Below, in pieces: positions 47,207 to 59,963 of a stretch of DNA of 64,000 nt. The translations under genes and the position numbers were made by a program. This stretch comes from Brienomyrus brachyistius (taxonomy: Eukaryota; Chordata; Actinopteri; Osteoglossiformes; Mormyridae). The stretch's first letter is position 1; each line of letters opens with the position of its first letter. The notes below the pieces were generated by a model that made no database searches, was not told where the DNA came from, and saw only the letters and a program-made list of their open reading frames with translations. The stretch is taken from contig NC_064548.1 in the NCBI RefSeq assembly GCF_023856365.1, positions 25,446,289 to 25,510,288 of the forward strand, given 5' to 3'.

Positions 47207-48165
47207 GGCCTGGTGTTAAACGTAATACGAGAGAGAACAATCAAAATGCAAATCGCTTCATCTAGCCAGTGATATTTTATCTCATCAACTTCTGCTGCGA
47301 GCATTTCATATAGACATATAAATATTATAGTGCGATTGGGATGTAAACAAGGTTGTTAAACTTGCGATGACAGATCGGACGCTTTGTCCTGGGCTCGTTT
47401 CGGCCGAGTGGACAGGGGAGGGGGGTTGGGGGAGGCAGATAATAGATGCTAATCCCATGACAGGCAGGTGGGAATTTAGATGGCCTGGGATTATGGAGTG
47501 CAAGGGAGACAGGTGGAAAGCATCTGCAGTGGTTCACCGTGACGAGAAGTGGGGCCACTCCCCAGAGCGGCTGTGACAATCAGTTAACACCACAGAGTGA
47601 GTGTTTGGTCAGTGTGCAGTGCCTGGGGGGCTCCGAAATGCTGGACTGGCCTCAAACTGAGATGAGCTTTTTGTAGATGACCGAAAACTGAAAAATGTGG
47701 AGATCGTACTACTAATAAAATGACCAAATTTGGAAATTGTCTTTTTTGTGTTGAAATGGTACAAGGCAAACAGCAGTTTCAGGAATTATAATTTAACAAA
47801 AGCATCAATTTATTATTTTTTTATCATTTCCTTGGGTCAGACAGGCACATGACAATATGATAGATTGACACCTTATGATTTGTTTCTCACAGGGGCCTAA
47901 AGAGCCAGCCCTCCCCAAGCAGCACGTCCACTGCCTCTGCGTCATGCTTCCTGGTCCGACCTCCAGGCCCAACCACCCTGTAATAGATAGAATGCTATGG
48001 ATGATGGATGGATGTTTGTGAGCGTATCAGAATCATGTCTCCTGGAGAACAGCACCACCTGTCTCGCTTTAGTATTTTCTAGCAGCCAGATCAGTATTAT
48101 ATGAAACAGGTCGGTTGTAGTGGCACACTGGCTCACCACAGAGCCACAGTTACCCTTTATCCAAC

Positions 48166-48345
48166 TTGGAATTTACATTTAGTCTATTTAGCAGCCACGT
48201 TTGCACAAAGTGACACAGAAATAAGGATCAGACAGTAGGGGTTGTAGGGTCTTGCTTAAAGGCCCACTGACGAAATCACTCTGCCAACAAAAGGATTTGA
48301 ACCAGTGACCTTCTGGTTTGTGTGTAGTTGTTAAGACCAGTGAGG
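48166..48345 (-). mobile_element. tRNA-headed SINE, reversed, nearly complete
   Basis: On the minus strand AACCAGAAGGTCACTGGTTC then AAATCC gives the B box. It continues with TTTAAGCAAGACCCTACAAC and ends GTGGCTGCTAAATAGACTAA. It has the same architecture as 18325-18525 and is diverged from it. Confidence 0.7.
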
Positions 48346-49323
48346 TGCATCAGAACACAACGAGGACATACTGGTGCTTCTAGTATTCTGGATATTTTAC
48401 AAATTTAAAAATCACGAGTGAGGGGCATGAGGCACTACAGTCAGGAAGCCTGATTCAGGACCTCGGAGAGCAGCGGGCGGAACGCAAACGGACCAACATC
48501 ATCTCCCTGGGGAGCCATAAAGGAATCTGACCGTGATACATACAAATGCATCGTTTGAGCAAACAAAACATATTACTATGAATGAAACTGTAATTATTCA
48601 AGTAATTATTGAAGTTTCTCTTTGAGCATTAATCCGGCGTGAGGTCTGATGGGACGCATCAAATATGCAATCCTCAGTATCGGGTCTTGTCCTTTAAAAA
48701 AAATCCCTCAGCACTTCATTACGGGTCTAATTGATCTTCTGTAATTTTAGCCCAAGGAGGAATTCTTAATAACACAGTGCTAATTCCGCCACCCAGACAT
48801 GGAAAATCTCCTGCCTAATTATGCTTCCCTCCCTGTGCCCAACAAAAGATCTGTCTCGCAGGGGCTGACTGGCAGGCCAAGCAGGAGCCTGAGCGGCATT
48901 CGACTCGGTGCCTCTTTTGGCACAGCCGGTCACCCGTGGACGGGACAAGGACGACCCGCCCGCAGAGCTATGACGACATCGCGTCCGACTGCTGGGAGGA
49001 GGTTCAGCATCACTCCGGCCATCGCCAGCGGCCGGGGCTGCGTGATACAGCTGGGCAGTGCCTACCTGTGAAACGTCGCTCTGCTTAGAACGCTTCAGAT
49101 CCTCCTCATAAACTAATGAACCATTAATTAACACCTTAAGGCAGACTGTAAGCTGTAAAGGGGGGCATCACCTGAGAGCAGCACTAAATCAGATAGACGG
49201 TCTTTGTCAGCGATCAGCAACAAAAGGACAGAAATCAATCGCTTAGCAACGCTCAGTAAGAGCTTCAAGAGAGACTGATCGATAGTCAAGCAAGAGGGGG
49301 CCCTGTCATAATTCCAGAGGACT

Positions 49324-49346
49324 GTTAACTAACTAACTAACTAACT
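49324..49346. repeat. (TAAC)n tetranucleotide repeat
   Basis: About five TAAC units. Confidence 0.85.
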
Positions 49347-49607
49347 TACTGGCTAGCTAGTTTGTAAACTAACTGTAAGTGAATTGCAAGCTAACATTTT
49401 ATACCAAATCTTAGAGGAAAATAAAAAATCTCTCTTAAGTTATCACTTAAATGCTAACTGTAAAAATGCTTAAACCGTTAACCAAACAAGAGCTACCTAA
49501 CTGCTGAAGACAAACCTTAAAATAATGTTAAACCAATGAGTAAATGCAGACTGTCGCTTAGTACAAATGTTAACTAATCAGCTAAACTAACATTGAAAGG
49601 CAGCAGA

Positions 49608-49622
49608 CCCCCCCCCCCCCCC
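49608..49622. repeat. Poly-C tract, 15 bases
   Basis: An uninterrupted C run. Confidence 0.95.
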
Positions 49623-49902
49623 ATGTGATAAAAATGAGCTCAGGTGGGAGGAATGTTAGAGGCAGTGACACTCAGATCGATAATAAAAATGAACGTTTGC
49701 GGTTTGCTATGTGATTAGAGGGGGCTTTTGCCCCCCCCGACAGACGCATTACAATTCAGCTGGGCATTAAGTTATTATAAATTACCTTTAATACATTTCA
49801 GACGTGATCTGCGTCACTGTGCTTAATGGCTGCAGTGCTTTGCTGAATGTGGCCCCTAAGAGGGTGTTATAAATAAAAGGGCAGTAATTATGCATGGCTT
49901 CC

Positions 49903-49977
49903 CTGCTCGGCCCGCCGCCTCCTTCCTTGTCCACTGCTCGGCCCGCCGCCTCCTTCCTTGTCCACTGCTCGGCCCGG
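49903..49977. repeat. 31-bp minisatellite, about 2.4 copies
   Basis: CTGCTCGGCCCGCCGCCTCC then TTCCTTGTCCA, two exact copies and the start of a third. Confidence 0.93.
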
Positions 49978-51297
49978 CTTCTTCTCACCCCAGCTTGCTG
50001 ACTGAGCACTCACAGAAAACTTCCTGTCTTTTTTTAACCCTGCCCTGCACCCCCCTCCCCCCCCCCTAGCTGTCTCCTTCCAGTTGGGACTCCCACTTTG
50101 TGCTTGCCTACACAGTTCTATATCTGCTTCCTACCCCGCCCTGCCCGGCCCACCCCCCCACCACCTGTCATCATAAGTGTGTTTCTCAATGCCCGAGGCT
50201 CCATTACACTGTCTGTTGCTGACACTTCCCACCCAAGGAAAGCGACATTCGGCGGGAGCGGGACAGCCAGTCGGGAGCAGAACCAGCCAGCTGACCTGCT
50301 TCTGAGTGAGGGACGCAGGGCAGCTTCCACCGCACAATGAAGGCCCTGCCCAACCCCTCCTGAATGATTCTGGGACTGAAGCCCCCCTGTTCAGATACAC
50401 ACCACCCAGCCGTCCTGGTGTGCAAAGGATTCTGCAGAACTCTGCACCTCACCAGATGGAAGCTGTCATCTCTGATTGGGGACTGAATACATGAGCCGTC
50501 TGGCTCTTCTCCAGGCACCGGTGCTCCTCGGTCCCCTCAGATGTGTTAGACAGCCGACTCCAACGAGTGACATCCATCCAAGATGTGGCAATGGCTTACG
50601 GGGCTCGAGGAGTCGGTGTTCTGTTAAGCAAAACCTCCTGTGCTGAGTTCCAGGAAAACGGCTCGAACTTTGGACTATAATCAAAGTCAACCATGATGAT
50701 TTTATGAGCCACACTTGAAATCTTTTCAAGAGAAATAAATCTGTTCAGAAGATTGCTGTTCAGGCGTTCATGGAGAAGGCGAGGGTTCGAGTGCCGGAGT
50801 GTCTGGGGAGTGACACACTTTGCAAATAAATTCACCCCTTTAGAGTGACAGAGCCAAGGCCTGCTACAGGCTGCATGTGCCGAGGTTCCAAACATGCGTC
50901 AACACAAATGCTCCTTCCTGAAATGGTCAAAAGCAAGAAACTGTGGATATTTCCCAGCGTCAAGTCGATAAACGCTTTGCTTCCACAACAGGCAGGAAAA
51001 GGGAAACATAAAACATACTGGTGACCAAAATCTCAAGCTAGTAATTCTGAAGAACAGGAAAAAGGCCCCTTAGATCTGGGTGCTTAAAACATCTCTGGCA
51101 AAAGGCCATCTTTTCCATCAACGTCAAAACTGACAGGTCACAAAATTGGGTAGATTTATATTGGGTATTACTTCCATTACTTCGCAGCATAAATATTTTT
51201 TTTACAAACTCTGAGCAATCATTAATCTGTGCTTTATTGATATAAAAGTATACACTAGTAATGACTTCCCTGTCACTGTGAACTAATAAACTTTGTT

Positions 51298-51404
51298 GTT
51301 ATAAGCTCACGCTATCACATTGTTAGTACATCACAGAAACAGACTATGCAGTGTTATAAGCTCACACTATCCCATCGTTACTACCTCACAGAAACTATGC
51401 AGTG
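51298..51404. repeat. 54-bp tandem duplication
   Basis: GTTATAAGCTCACGCTATCA at 51298 and GTTATAAGCTCACACTATCC at 51352 start two diverged copies; both end in ACTATGCAGTG. Confidence 0.88.
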
Positions 51405-52197
51405 ACAATAAGGAACGATATACTGTATAGGATTAGTTTCTAGATTGAAGGCACATATCTCTTCTAATCTTTAATACTCGGCACCATTTTCTCCCAACTT
51501 GGAACAGTGGGTTGATTGCATCACTGGTCTCCACGCCAGCGCAGAAATGAGAGGGAATCACACACACCTCCTCCGACGTAGCAGAGCTCGGAGGAGACGG
51601 CTACTCTCTCGCTTCCACCCACAAGCCCGCGGGCGTCCTGCCAAACACGGACTTTGCTGTAGGGCAGTGAGAGGAGAGGAACTACAGCTGCCTGCTCCGC
51701 CGCCTTCATGTTCCCCGGATCTCCGTGAGGCTGATATGATGTGGAGGGGCTGAATCTGGGCAGGCGGGGGCACACACCGTCCTATCAGATCAGGCCTCGG
51801 TAGATCTCCTCTGCTTTAGCTCAGACACATGCAAACTGCTTCAGGTCTAAGATTCAGCTGGAGCCGGATGTACGGTTTGACCACGGTTTAAGGCCTGGTC
51901 TGCGGTCACCCATTTATGAGGGATCTCCTGCTGAATGCCGCTTACAGGACGGCTGTACGGTACAAACATGGCTGACCGTGCCAAACCTCCCCGACTGTGG
52001 ATGATCCCAGTCTGCTCTGCTGTGACCCGCACCGACGTTTATAGTACAATGCGGTGAGACTCTAGTTTATCCTGCTGCCCCTACAAGCAGCTCCTGCCTC
52101 AGTAAAGGTGTGATGTGCTTCTCCCTTCCAGCCAACTGCGACTTCAAACTCCTACTGACACCGTGATTGATGGCACGTTCTTCTCATTACAACCGAG

Positions 52198-52213
52198 CCC
52201 CCCCCCCCCCCCC
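52198..52213. repeat. Poly-C tract, 16 bases
   Basis: An uninterrupted C run. Confidence 0.95.
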
Positions 52214-52909
52214 GGAAACATCCTCAAATGCGGCTAATTCTGATTCCCTTATTGCCCTGTACGCCGTTCTCTCACATTCCCAGCAGAGATGTAGGAGAGC
52301 AGCGATCTCCGCAGCCACACACCTACTCTGCTCCAGGTTGCTGGATGTTCTCCCTACGCATAGCTGCTCCTCCTCGGAAAACCAAAGCAGATGTATTATC
52401 CTGTTAGGGAGGCGCCCTGCTTATCCCGCTCGGCTGACCAGCTTACTCACGTTTCCGTCCCTTTGAACCGGCCCCCTGTAAGCCCTCCCCCCCAGGACGG
52501 TTATGAACAAAGAGAGAGATGACACAGACACCCCCCCTCTCCCCATGGATGCATCGCTGCCCTCCCTCCATTTGTCACATCGGCTGTTTTCCCATTCGGT
52601 CCCAGCCCGCCTCTCCATCCTCTGTGGGAAAGCAGCCCACTGACCCCCAGACCGGGGAGGGTCACAGTCAGTGTGTACAGAGAAACAGTGAGAGACAAAC
52701 AGGCAGCAGGACACTCAGACAGGATACTTTGTCTCTCTCCCTCTGCAAAAGGCTTCAAAAAAAGATCTTTTATTTAATAAAAAAACAAATATCTGTATAT
52801 ACATTTTTCATTTGGCATTAATAGACATGTTGATTAAGCTTACAAATCAATATGATTAATATAGATCCGTCAGTAATATGTGTCCAACAAGGTAACTACA
52901 GACCTTCCC

Positions 52910-53220
52910 TCTTTGAATTCTGTTTAACTGTCCGTTTCCCAACTGTGAGCTCATTCTCCTAATTAATTTAGCAGTTTATTATATTAATTTAGCATTAATT
53001 TGGTTATGCATCACGCTAATTATGCATTTCTTGATCTTAAGGGAAATCATTTGATTTCTCGCAACGTTAATGATTACAACCAACTCCGCAGTCGTAAACA
53101 AACGAGCCAAACGCAAAGCAAATAACGTCAAAGAAGCAAACAGAATTAGCTCCCGGAATTATTAAAGATCTCCGTGGCTCCTGCTAGATAAACAGCTCGC
53201 CTGAAATGTCAGATTAGCTG
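52910..53220. promoter_or_regulatory. Candidate enhancer-like block (homeodomain/POU-type words)
   Basis: Dense TAATTA and ATTAAT words (CCTAATTAATTTAGC, ATATTAATTTAGCATTAATT), ATGCAT twice flanking CACGCTAATT, TTAATGATTA, AACAAACGAG and CAAATAACGTCA. The block is repeat-free and resembles the AT-rich conserved non-coding elements common in introns of developmental genes. Conservation cannot be tested here. Confidence 0.25.
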
Positions 53221-55100
53221 TGTGGATGGAAGATCCCCGTTCATCTGGCAGAAGCTGGAGTCAGACTGAACACGGGACCCCAGGAGCCCGAACTCTGCAC
53301 CTCCATCTCTAGCTCCTCCATCCATGTCGCTAGTCGCACTAACACACTGCAGTCTCTGGCTGGCCTAAGATTATGCAGGGAATGGCCTCTCACACTGTTC
53401 AGTTTAAACATACGATCATCTACTTGCATAACTGAAGAGAAAATTTCCAAATTTCCCTGCTCATTTTTTGTTTTTGATATGAGATCTTCATTCCTCATGT
53501 AATCCAACAAAGAACATTTCATTAAAATTCCAAAATTCATAAACATTTTCTCGAAAATGTACCATGTTGCCATGTCGAGTTTTAGAAACTTTATCTTCAG
53601 TTTGGTAGTGAGAAGAGTTCATGTTAAGAACAGTTACAAACAGCTGAGGTCCATTTATAAAATCTATTTCATTTTTAATATTGAATCTGTTATTTACTTA
53701 AATAACCTTGTCTCCATTTTTGATGTGCAGTCGATTATTTATTCCTGTGAAAATGTTCCAGAGGATTGAGGGAGTGTTTGTGAATTATCTGTCGTCCTTG
53801 TGTACATGAAAAGCACATGTAGGCACATTTTACACTTTTTACTCACTGTTATATTGTCCTGTTTTGGTGGCAAAGTGAGAGTTAAGGGTCTAACTGCATT
53901 TTACAAAACTACACAGCTAGTATGAATCTCCACAATGCTAGTGTAATACGAGAGGTTAGGGTTTGTAATTAATTAGTTGGATACTTCTTACTGGATATTG
54001 ATGTAAAAATAGCGTGGTGGATAACCAAACATAATGCTGGGAAGGGCGCCCCCCCAGCCTCGCGCCCTACGCTTGCTGGGGAGGCCATTGAACTTAAAGC
54101 TGTTATTTGATAGTTCTTTGCTTTAACTCATTTAAAAGACACCAAATAGAAAGCAGCACTGAACGAGTGATTGGTTAATTATTTCAATTTTCAGGGACGC
54201 AATGAGGGCAAAGATGCTACCGATCAAGGACAGTAACACTGCACCGCTGCACTAAGGTGAAAACGGCACATTTATCACACAAACCGCTGCCCCAGGAGTA
54301 ATTCTGAGGCAGCAGATGTATTGGGATGTAAATAATGTGACCGTTGCACATATTGCTTTCGCCGTAGTGCAGTGCGCGGCAGTCGTGTGTAATTTTATAT
54401 CAGATAAATGACTGAGCTAAGAGAACAACCACGTACAGTAATGACGCTCACTGTCCAGTTCAAAGAACAAAAGGAGATTGGAGACAGACTAATTACCGCA
54501 GCCCACAGGAATAAATGCTAATTGCTTTTCATAACTTTTGTGTAGGACATTTGGAAAAATACATCATTTCTGATCTCATTAGCAGTTCATAACCAGTTCG
54601 TATATATGAGAAGTTGTGGAATATGTATGTGTGTGTTACTCCCAAACCAGATGAATGGCAAATTAAAGATGAAAATACAGGCAAGTATAAAAGCAAGAAA
54701 GACTGGAGTGATGATGATCTTTCTTTGTTGTGTTGTGGAAAAAGCAAATCGGCCTGAGAAGTAACATGAACCACCAAGTCAGAAGAAGCAAGAGGCCGGT
54801 GTTGTCCCTCCTCAACAGTCAGAGTCCTGTGCAAGTTGGCATCTCCCCTGTGAATACAGTCGCCCGCTTACACATTGCCTGGCACACTGGGAGTGAGAGG
54901 ATGGCCAGGGAGGAGCCAGGGCTTAGACAAAGAAAAGCAAACTATAGAAGAAAAACTAACTATAGAAGAACAGCTAACCCACAGATCTGGCATGAGCACA
55001 GACATTCAGTTCGATCTTGATTACTAACAGGCCTTATGGATGCAAATCTCTCTAAATAATCCTAACTGGCACGTCGCTGACGTCCCCATAGCGGTGGTCG
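53221..55100. other. hs6st3 intron, no exon recognised
   Basis: Unique-looking sequence with no coding similarity. A small near-duplication (AACTATAGAAGAA) is at 54939-54970. Confidence 0.5.
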
Positions 55101-55228
55101 GGTCCAGAGAGTAAAAGTCTAAATCAAGATTTTGTTTCAAGCAACCGGTTGAGCATAAAGTCACAGTCGCAGATACTCACCTGGTTGGCTGAAACAAAAC
55201 CTTGTTCTGGACTTTTACTCTCTGTACC
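55101..55228. mobile_element. Short MITE with roughly 52-bp inverted ends
   Basis: The left end GGTCCAGAGAGTAAAAGTCT, AAGATTTTGTTTCAAGCAAC is matched on the minus strand of the right end by GGTACAGAGAGTAAAAGTCC, AAGGTTTTGTTTCAGCCAAC. About 80% of positions agree. Total about 128 bp, no coding capacity, target duplication not clear. Confidence 0.8.
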
Positions 55229-55360
55229 TGAATTACTCCACTCTAGGGGTTATAGGGTTAATATATCAAGAGTGAAATTAATAAGAATGCATGATTGTGG
55301 CCACTTTTGCCTTAATTTCAAAGAGGACACAGCTTAATATTTCTGCATCTCTCTCTCTTC

Positions 55361-55580
55361 ATCCATTCATCCATCCATCCTGCTTGGTCAGATGGGACCT
55401 GCAGCCTATCCCAGACTAGGGAACGACCAGGATAAAATTCCGAGCCATCTCAAGGTGCATATACAGACACATGCACCCACTATGGGCCAATTTAGAGATG
55501 TCAGTCAGCCTGACTGCATGCCTTTGGACAGCAGGGGGTGCCCAGCGTGGTACAGGAAGGTGTAGCCTCCAACCATGGAG
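55361..55580 (-). mobile_element. SINE body and 3' end, reversed, diverged
   Basis: ATCCATTCATCCATCCATCC, GGACCTGCAGCCTATCCCAG, GGTGCATATACAGACACATG, GGGCCAATTTAGAGATGTCA, CCTTTGGACAGCAGGGGG follow the reverse complement of the SINE at 59976 in order. Confidence 0.7.
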
Positions 55581-56282
55581 GTGGGCTGAACAGTGGGGTC
55601 CCTCCATCCCCGGGGTGTATACCTGGGATGTGCATTACTTAAGGATGCTCAGAGCCCTGTATTATCAATAAGAACATCAAATGTAAGAATTACACCCTTC
55701 CTGTCTTACATGATGATTATTATAATGGTATTTGCTATGGCTGCCGGCAATAGGATTCAGTTAAGCATTAATATAACAACAAATGATTAATAATTCAGAA
55801 CTGATGATTTTGCCGGGGCGGTGTGAGCCCCCCCCCTCCAGGGACGCGATTCTCGCAGGGCTTGTTTCTGCGGGACCTCGAAGCCAATATCCAGATAAGC
55901 TCACAAATGAGGCAGTCGTCGCTATTGATTGGAAACCAAACTGCGGTCAGCCTGGGCACTGAAATCGATTGAAACAGCTCTGGAAAACTCCAGTAATAAA
56001 ACAGAAAGAAAACTAAATTGGGTAGAGGCAGTGGGAGAATGTACTATTTAAATGTAAGGAACGTTCAGGCTCACCGCGAGACTAAGTAAGTCTGGGCTTA
56101 GACCCCATGACCAGCTGAAAATGGAAACCAGAGGCTAAGATACCGGTGCCGGTAACCCATCAGGCATCAGACACTAATCTTTGGCTCCAAATGAAGTTGC
56201 ACTAATAATATTCTGCGATGAGTGAACTCCTTTGGCTACAGAGGTACCGATTTGCTTGTCATAAGGACTAAAATAAATAACG
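55581..56282. other. hs6st3 intron, nothing recognised
   Basis: Unique-looking sequence. Confidence 0.5.
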
Positions 56283-56405
56283 GTGGCACAGCAAGTTTCA
56301 CTGTAGTCAAAACCCCACAGTTGGGTGCTTGAATCATGACCCTAGTCTCTGTCTTCGTGTGGGTGACCCCCCCATTCCAAAAACATGCTGATAAGTGGAC
56401 TGTTG
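56283..56405 (+). mobile_element. SINE 5'-half relic
   Basis: GTGGCACAGCAAGTTTCACT (head), GGTGCTTGAATCATGACCCT (decayed B-box region), CTGTCTTCGTGTGGGTGACC and CATTCCAAAAACATGCTGAT follow the SINE 5' half in order. Confidence 0.55.
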
Positions 56406-58162
56406 ACCCAAAACTGCCTATCCTGTGTGAGAAAGGGTCCTTTGATTACGTGCCTTTTTTATGAACGTGCTATGTGTGTACGATCTTGGCGTATCCTCTA
56501 TTCCTTTACTTCGTGACACTCTATTTTTTGTCTTGTTTTCACAAGTCCACACTGCATACTGCACTGCATATATGTGCACTGCATACACATGTATGCCCTG
56601 CATGCTTCTGTTCCGCGTCTCGCTAAATTGGAAGCCCCTTGTATTTATACATGCTCTTTTAGCGCCTAGCTGGTCTATACGTGGGTGACCCTGGGGCCCC
56701 AATAACACTGCACTGCATTAGCAAGCCTCCGTTTCCCATGTAGAATCTCTCCTCATGAACTATTGCTTTCAGTGCAAACCTAGGTCCTCACTAGAGAAGG
56801 GTAGAGAGGGCTGCAGTCCACGTGCAGTTTATGATAAGGGGTAACTGCAAGGTAAAGCTTTAAAATTGATAAAAGTATCAATTATTATTATTACATTTGG
56901 CATTTTGGGAAAATCTGCAGATCTGTGACATCAGTAACTTTCTGGTTGCCGTCTTTACTTACCTCCCCGACGACGGCTGACTGTGAGATTCTCTGACAGC
57001 GTCTCTCTTCACTGTAATACTCCAAAGGACACAAGAGAGCATCAGAGGACACGCTAACCTGCATGAAGCCTTCAGTTGTGGATGATGCTGGAAAACTGGA
57101 CCATATTCACCTGGAGATACTTGGAAAATCTATAGGATTTCTATGCCAGAAAAACCCAAATCAGTCATTAGTACCTACATAAATTTTGTAAGCAGGTCCC
57201 TTTTGCATATTGATTTTGCTGTTTATTTACTGTCTTGTGAAATAAAGCCATGGACACAATATATAACTAATGATATAAATAATAAGCATATAAATATTTT
57301 TTTTTTATTGTAACGTTATACATCAGAGTCATCTGCGCTCCTGAAGCTAAAAACAGTATTTCAGGATAAATAATGCGACTGGGCGATTTATGTGCTCCTG
57401 CTGCAATTACGCAATACGAAGGAAACATTTAGAAGCGCAGTGGCTGCCTTGGAAAGATGCTGGGGCGTCACATCACTGCTGCACGCTGCTGGCGAGCTCC
57501 CCAGCTCCGGCACAAACCTTTGTCTGCGCTCCAGTGTCATATTTAGCAGATGTATCTCCGGGGTCCAGTGCCACAGGGCCGCATCGCAAACACCGGCTCG
57601 CCGCACAGCGAGAGCTCGGCAAGCGGACGCGGGTAACCTCCTCTCTGCAAAACCATCCCCGTGGTCCCTTTGATCTTCAAGCGTTACACAGAATGCGTTT
57701 ACCGGCAATTTTTCAAATGGTTTTCATGCATTCGCTTTAAGCAATGAAGGAATTAAGCGGTTGGCAAATGGCAGAATTCCTAGCGGTTATAAAAACGGCG
57801 AGTTGCGCGGCCCAGCTCCGGGGGTGGGGCTATCCGGCCGCCAGGACTAGCATTCTGCCCCATTAGGCGATTGTTTAAAGGAGATTCTGTTCTCGCTGGA
57901 CCACTGCACTGCTGATTCACTTCTGGCCCACGCTAACGTTGTGGTTGCTGGGCCCTCTCCCTGCCCCCCCACCCCCAGCCCATCGCTTGCCGAAGAACCA
58001 TCTATTTCCCTTCATCCATCTCGCAGAATTTACCTGCCCCTGCCTTATGAACAGAACAGACTCATTACGATTGATGTCATTACAGCTTGCCATCCCCAAC
58101 CCAGCCATCTCAGCACAGGCACTAGGGGCTAGAGGGCACCTTATTAATCCTAGAATCTAGCT
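56406..58162. other. hs6st3 intron, no exon supported
   Basis: Unique-looking. 57430-57860 is CpG-rich and includes TTATAAAAACGG (TATA-like at 57788-57795) followed by GC-rich DNA; no transcript evidence. Confidence 0.45.
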
Positions 58163-58498
58163 GGAATCACTGGCATGATGCACCAGCTAGAGTCACTGGG
58201 CAGAATAACTGATTGGGATCACTGGGTAGAATCACTGGCTTGAATCACTGGGCAGAATTACTGACTGGGATCACTGGGTGGAATCACTGGCTCAGATCAC
58301 TGGGCAGAATTACTGTCTGGGATCACTGGGCAGAATTACTGACTGGGATCACTGGTTAGCATCACTGGCTCAGATCACTGGGCAGAATTACTGACTGGGA
58401 TCACTGGGTAGAATCACTGGCTTGGCTCAATGGGCAGAAATACTGACTGGAATCAATGGGGAGAATCACTGGTAGGAATCACTGACTCATATCACCGG
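58163..58498. repeat. 13-bp minisatellite with 26- and 52-bp higher-order steps
   Basis: Thirteen-base units such as ATCACTGGGCAGA, ATTACTGACTGGG, ATCACTGGGTAGA and ATCACTGGCTCAG share ATYACTG. GGCAGAAT recurs at 26- and 52-bp steps (58251, 58303, 58329, 58381). Confidence 0.92.
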
Positions 58499-59963
58499 TT
58501 CTCAGATGTGCTGGTTGTTGTGGTGACTTGAGGCTGTGCTCATGCTTCCATACATCACCGTTTGACCTTGCCGAATCCCATGAAGGACAAACAGAGGGTC
58601 GGGTTTTCTGTGTCCATATGTGCAACGAGACACCTAAATGGACGTTTAGAACAACTGCCCTGATTATACACATGTAAAATCAATACTAATGCACAGTGAA
58701 ATGGCACAAGATGATAGAGTCTAACAACAGCAAATGACAAGGTGACATTAGGGAAATGAGCTGTTCAGGGCAGCTAAGGGTCTGTGCTCTATGCAGCTTT
58801 TCTCAGTTTTCACTGTGGAAAACCAAGTTGGTTCAGACCTGCATCACAGTCTTTTAGCCATGCAGTAGACCTAACAGTTGGTTCCATCTGGCTTAAGTGG
58901 GGACCCCCCTCGCCCCTAACTGACATGGAATCTCCCACAGAGGGACTTTATTAGCCCTACGAGCATAGACCTGCGTCATGTGATCAGCGATGAGGTGCCC
59001 AGCAACCCTGCGGATCCTGTCACGATGTCTCTCACGCTTTCAAAGGTTCCTCACAGGTGACAGGCTGCTGCAGTTTTTGGAAAAACCTTTATTAACTTCC
59101 AGTGGGCAGATTCTGCCTTGATATGGAGGTTACACTTTGCGAGATGAAACACGTTCTTTCATGTACAGTCACCTCAAAGCTGTAGAAGGCGGGACCTCTA
59201 GCTGACTTTAAGCTGCCTCTCTAACGCCGCGTACATGTTCTGCGCCGAGCTGAAACTGGCCTAACTTTGGTTATCTTTCAAGCCAAATGTTATAAAGCAA
59301 TTTAGAAAGGTAAAAGGAAAAATTTTATCACAAAATAACACATTGCTTAAATAAGCTCTGAAGATATTTGATGAATGAAACCTTGAATGGAGATATAATT
59401 ATGCATCAAGAAACCAAGAATACAAACCTAAAAAAAGAACATTATCATAAAACACCTAGCATTTTCGAAAGAGCAATCAGTCTAACAAACAGCTCCAGCA
59501 TCAGGGTAAACACTAACATCAATTAGGGTGCTTTCAGCAATGAAAAAAACAATGTGTGCACAAGTCAGCCTAGCTACACTGAAAACAGTGAGATAAAGAG
59601 TTAAAAAATGTAGTATTTGTTGATAACAGTGAGGCATTAAAAAAGGTAGGGGCCTCTTTAGACCAAGGAGGTCACCACGATAAATTTAGTCAAGTGGCAA
59701 AACCCAACGGATTTGCATGTCACAGGTAAACAGGCAGATGTGGTCTAATGCGATATGCAACATGATTTTAATTTGGCTCACTGCCACATGTATTTAGGGC
59801 GGAATCCATGGCAATGCAGCAAGGGGGGTAACAGAGCAGAAAATGAGGAACTTTATTTCAGACATGAGCAGTTTCACTGTATTCAGGTACATGAAGCTCT
59901 GTGTTCTAAATGTAGGCATTTACTCCTTTTAAAATAAACTATTATATACAAATAATAAATGGC
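58499..59963. other. hs6st3 intron, nothing recognised
   Basis: Unique-looking, AT-rich on the right; no coding similarity. Confidence 0.5.

Larger units (their letters stand above)
46281..48165. other. hs6st3 intron, no exon recognised
   Basis: Unique-looking. 46290-46640 has conserved-non-coding character but no proof. An 18-base G tract lies at 46945-46962, and a CRE plus CCAAT pair at 47179-47206. Confidence 0.45.
48346..49902. other. hs6st3 intron, no exon supported
   Basis: Unique-looking. A CpG-rich patch at 48880-49060 has a 90-codon open frame with no recognisable match. Around 49324 is a short TAAC repeat and at 49608 a C tract. Confidence 0.45.
49978..52909. other. hs6st3 intron, no exon recognised
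   Basis: Unique-looking sequence with C-rich patches, a 54-bp duplication at 51298 and a 16-base C tract at 52198-52213. Confidence 0.5.

Noticed and set aside
48799..49071. 90-codon frame in a CpG-rich patch
   Set aside because: No recognisable family, and the Arg/Ser/Gly-rich content follows the GC richness.
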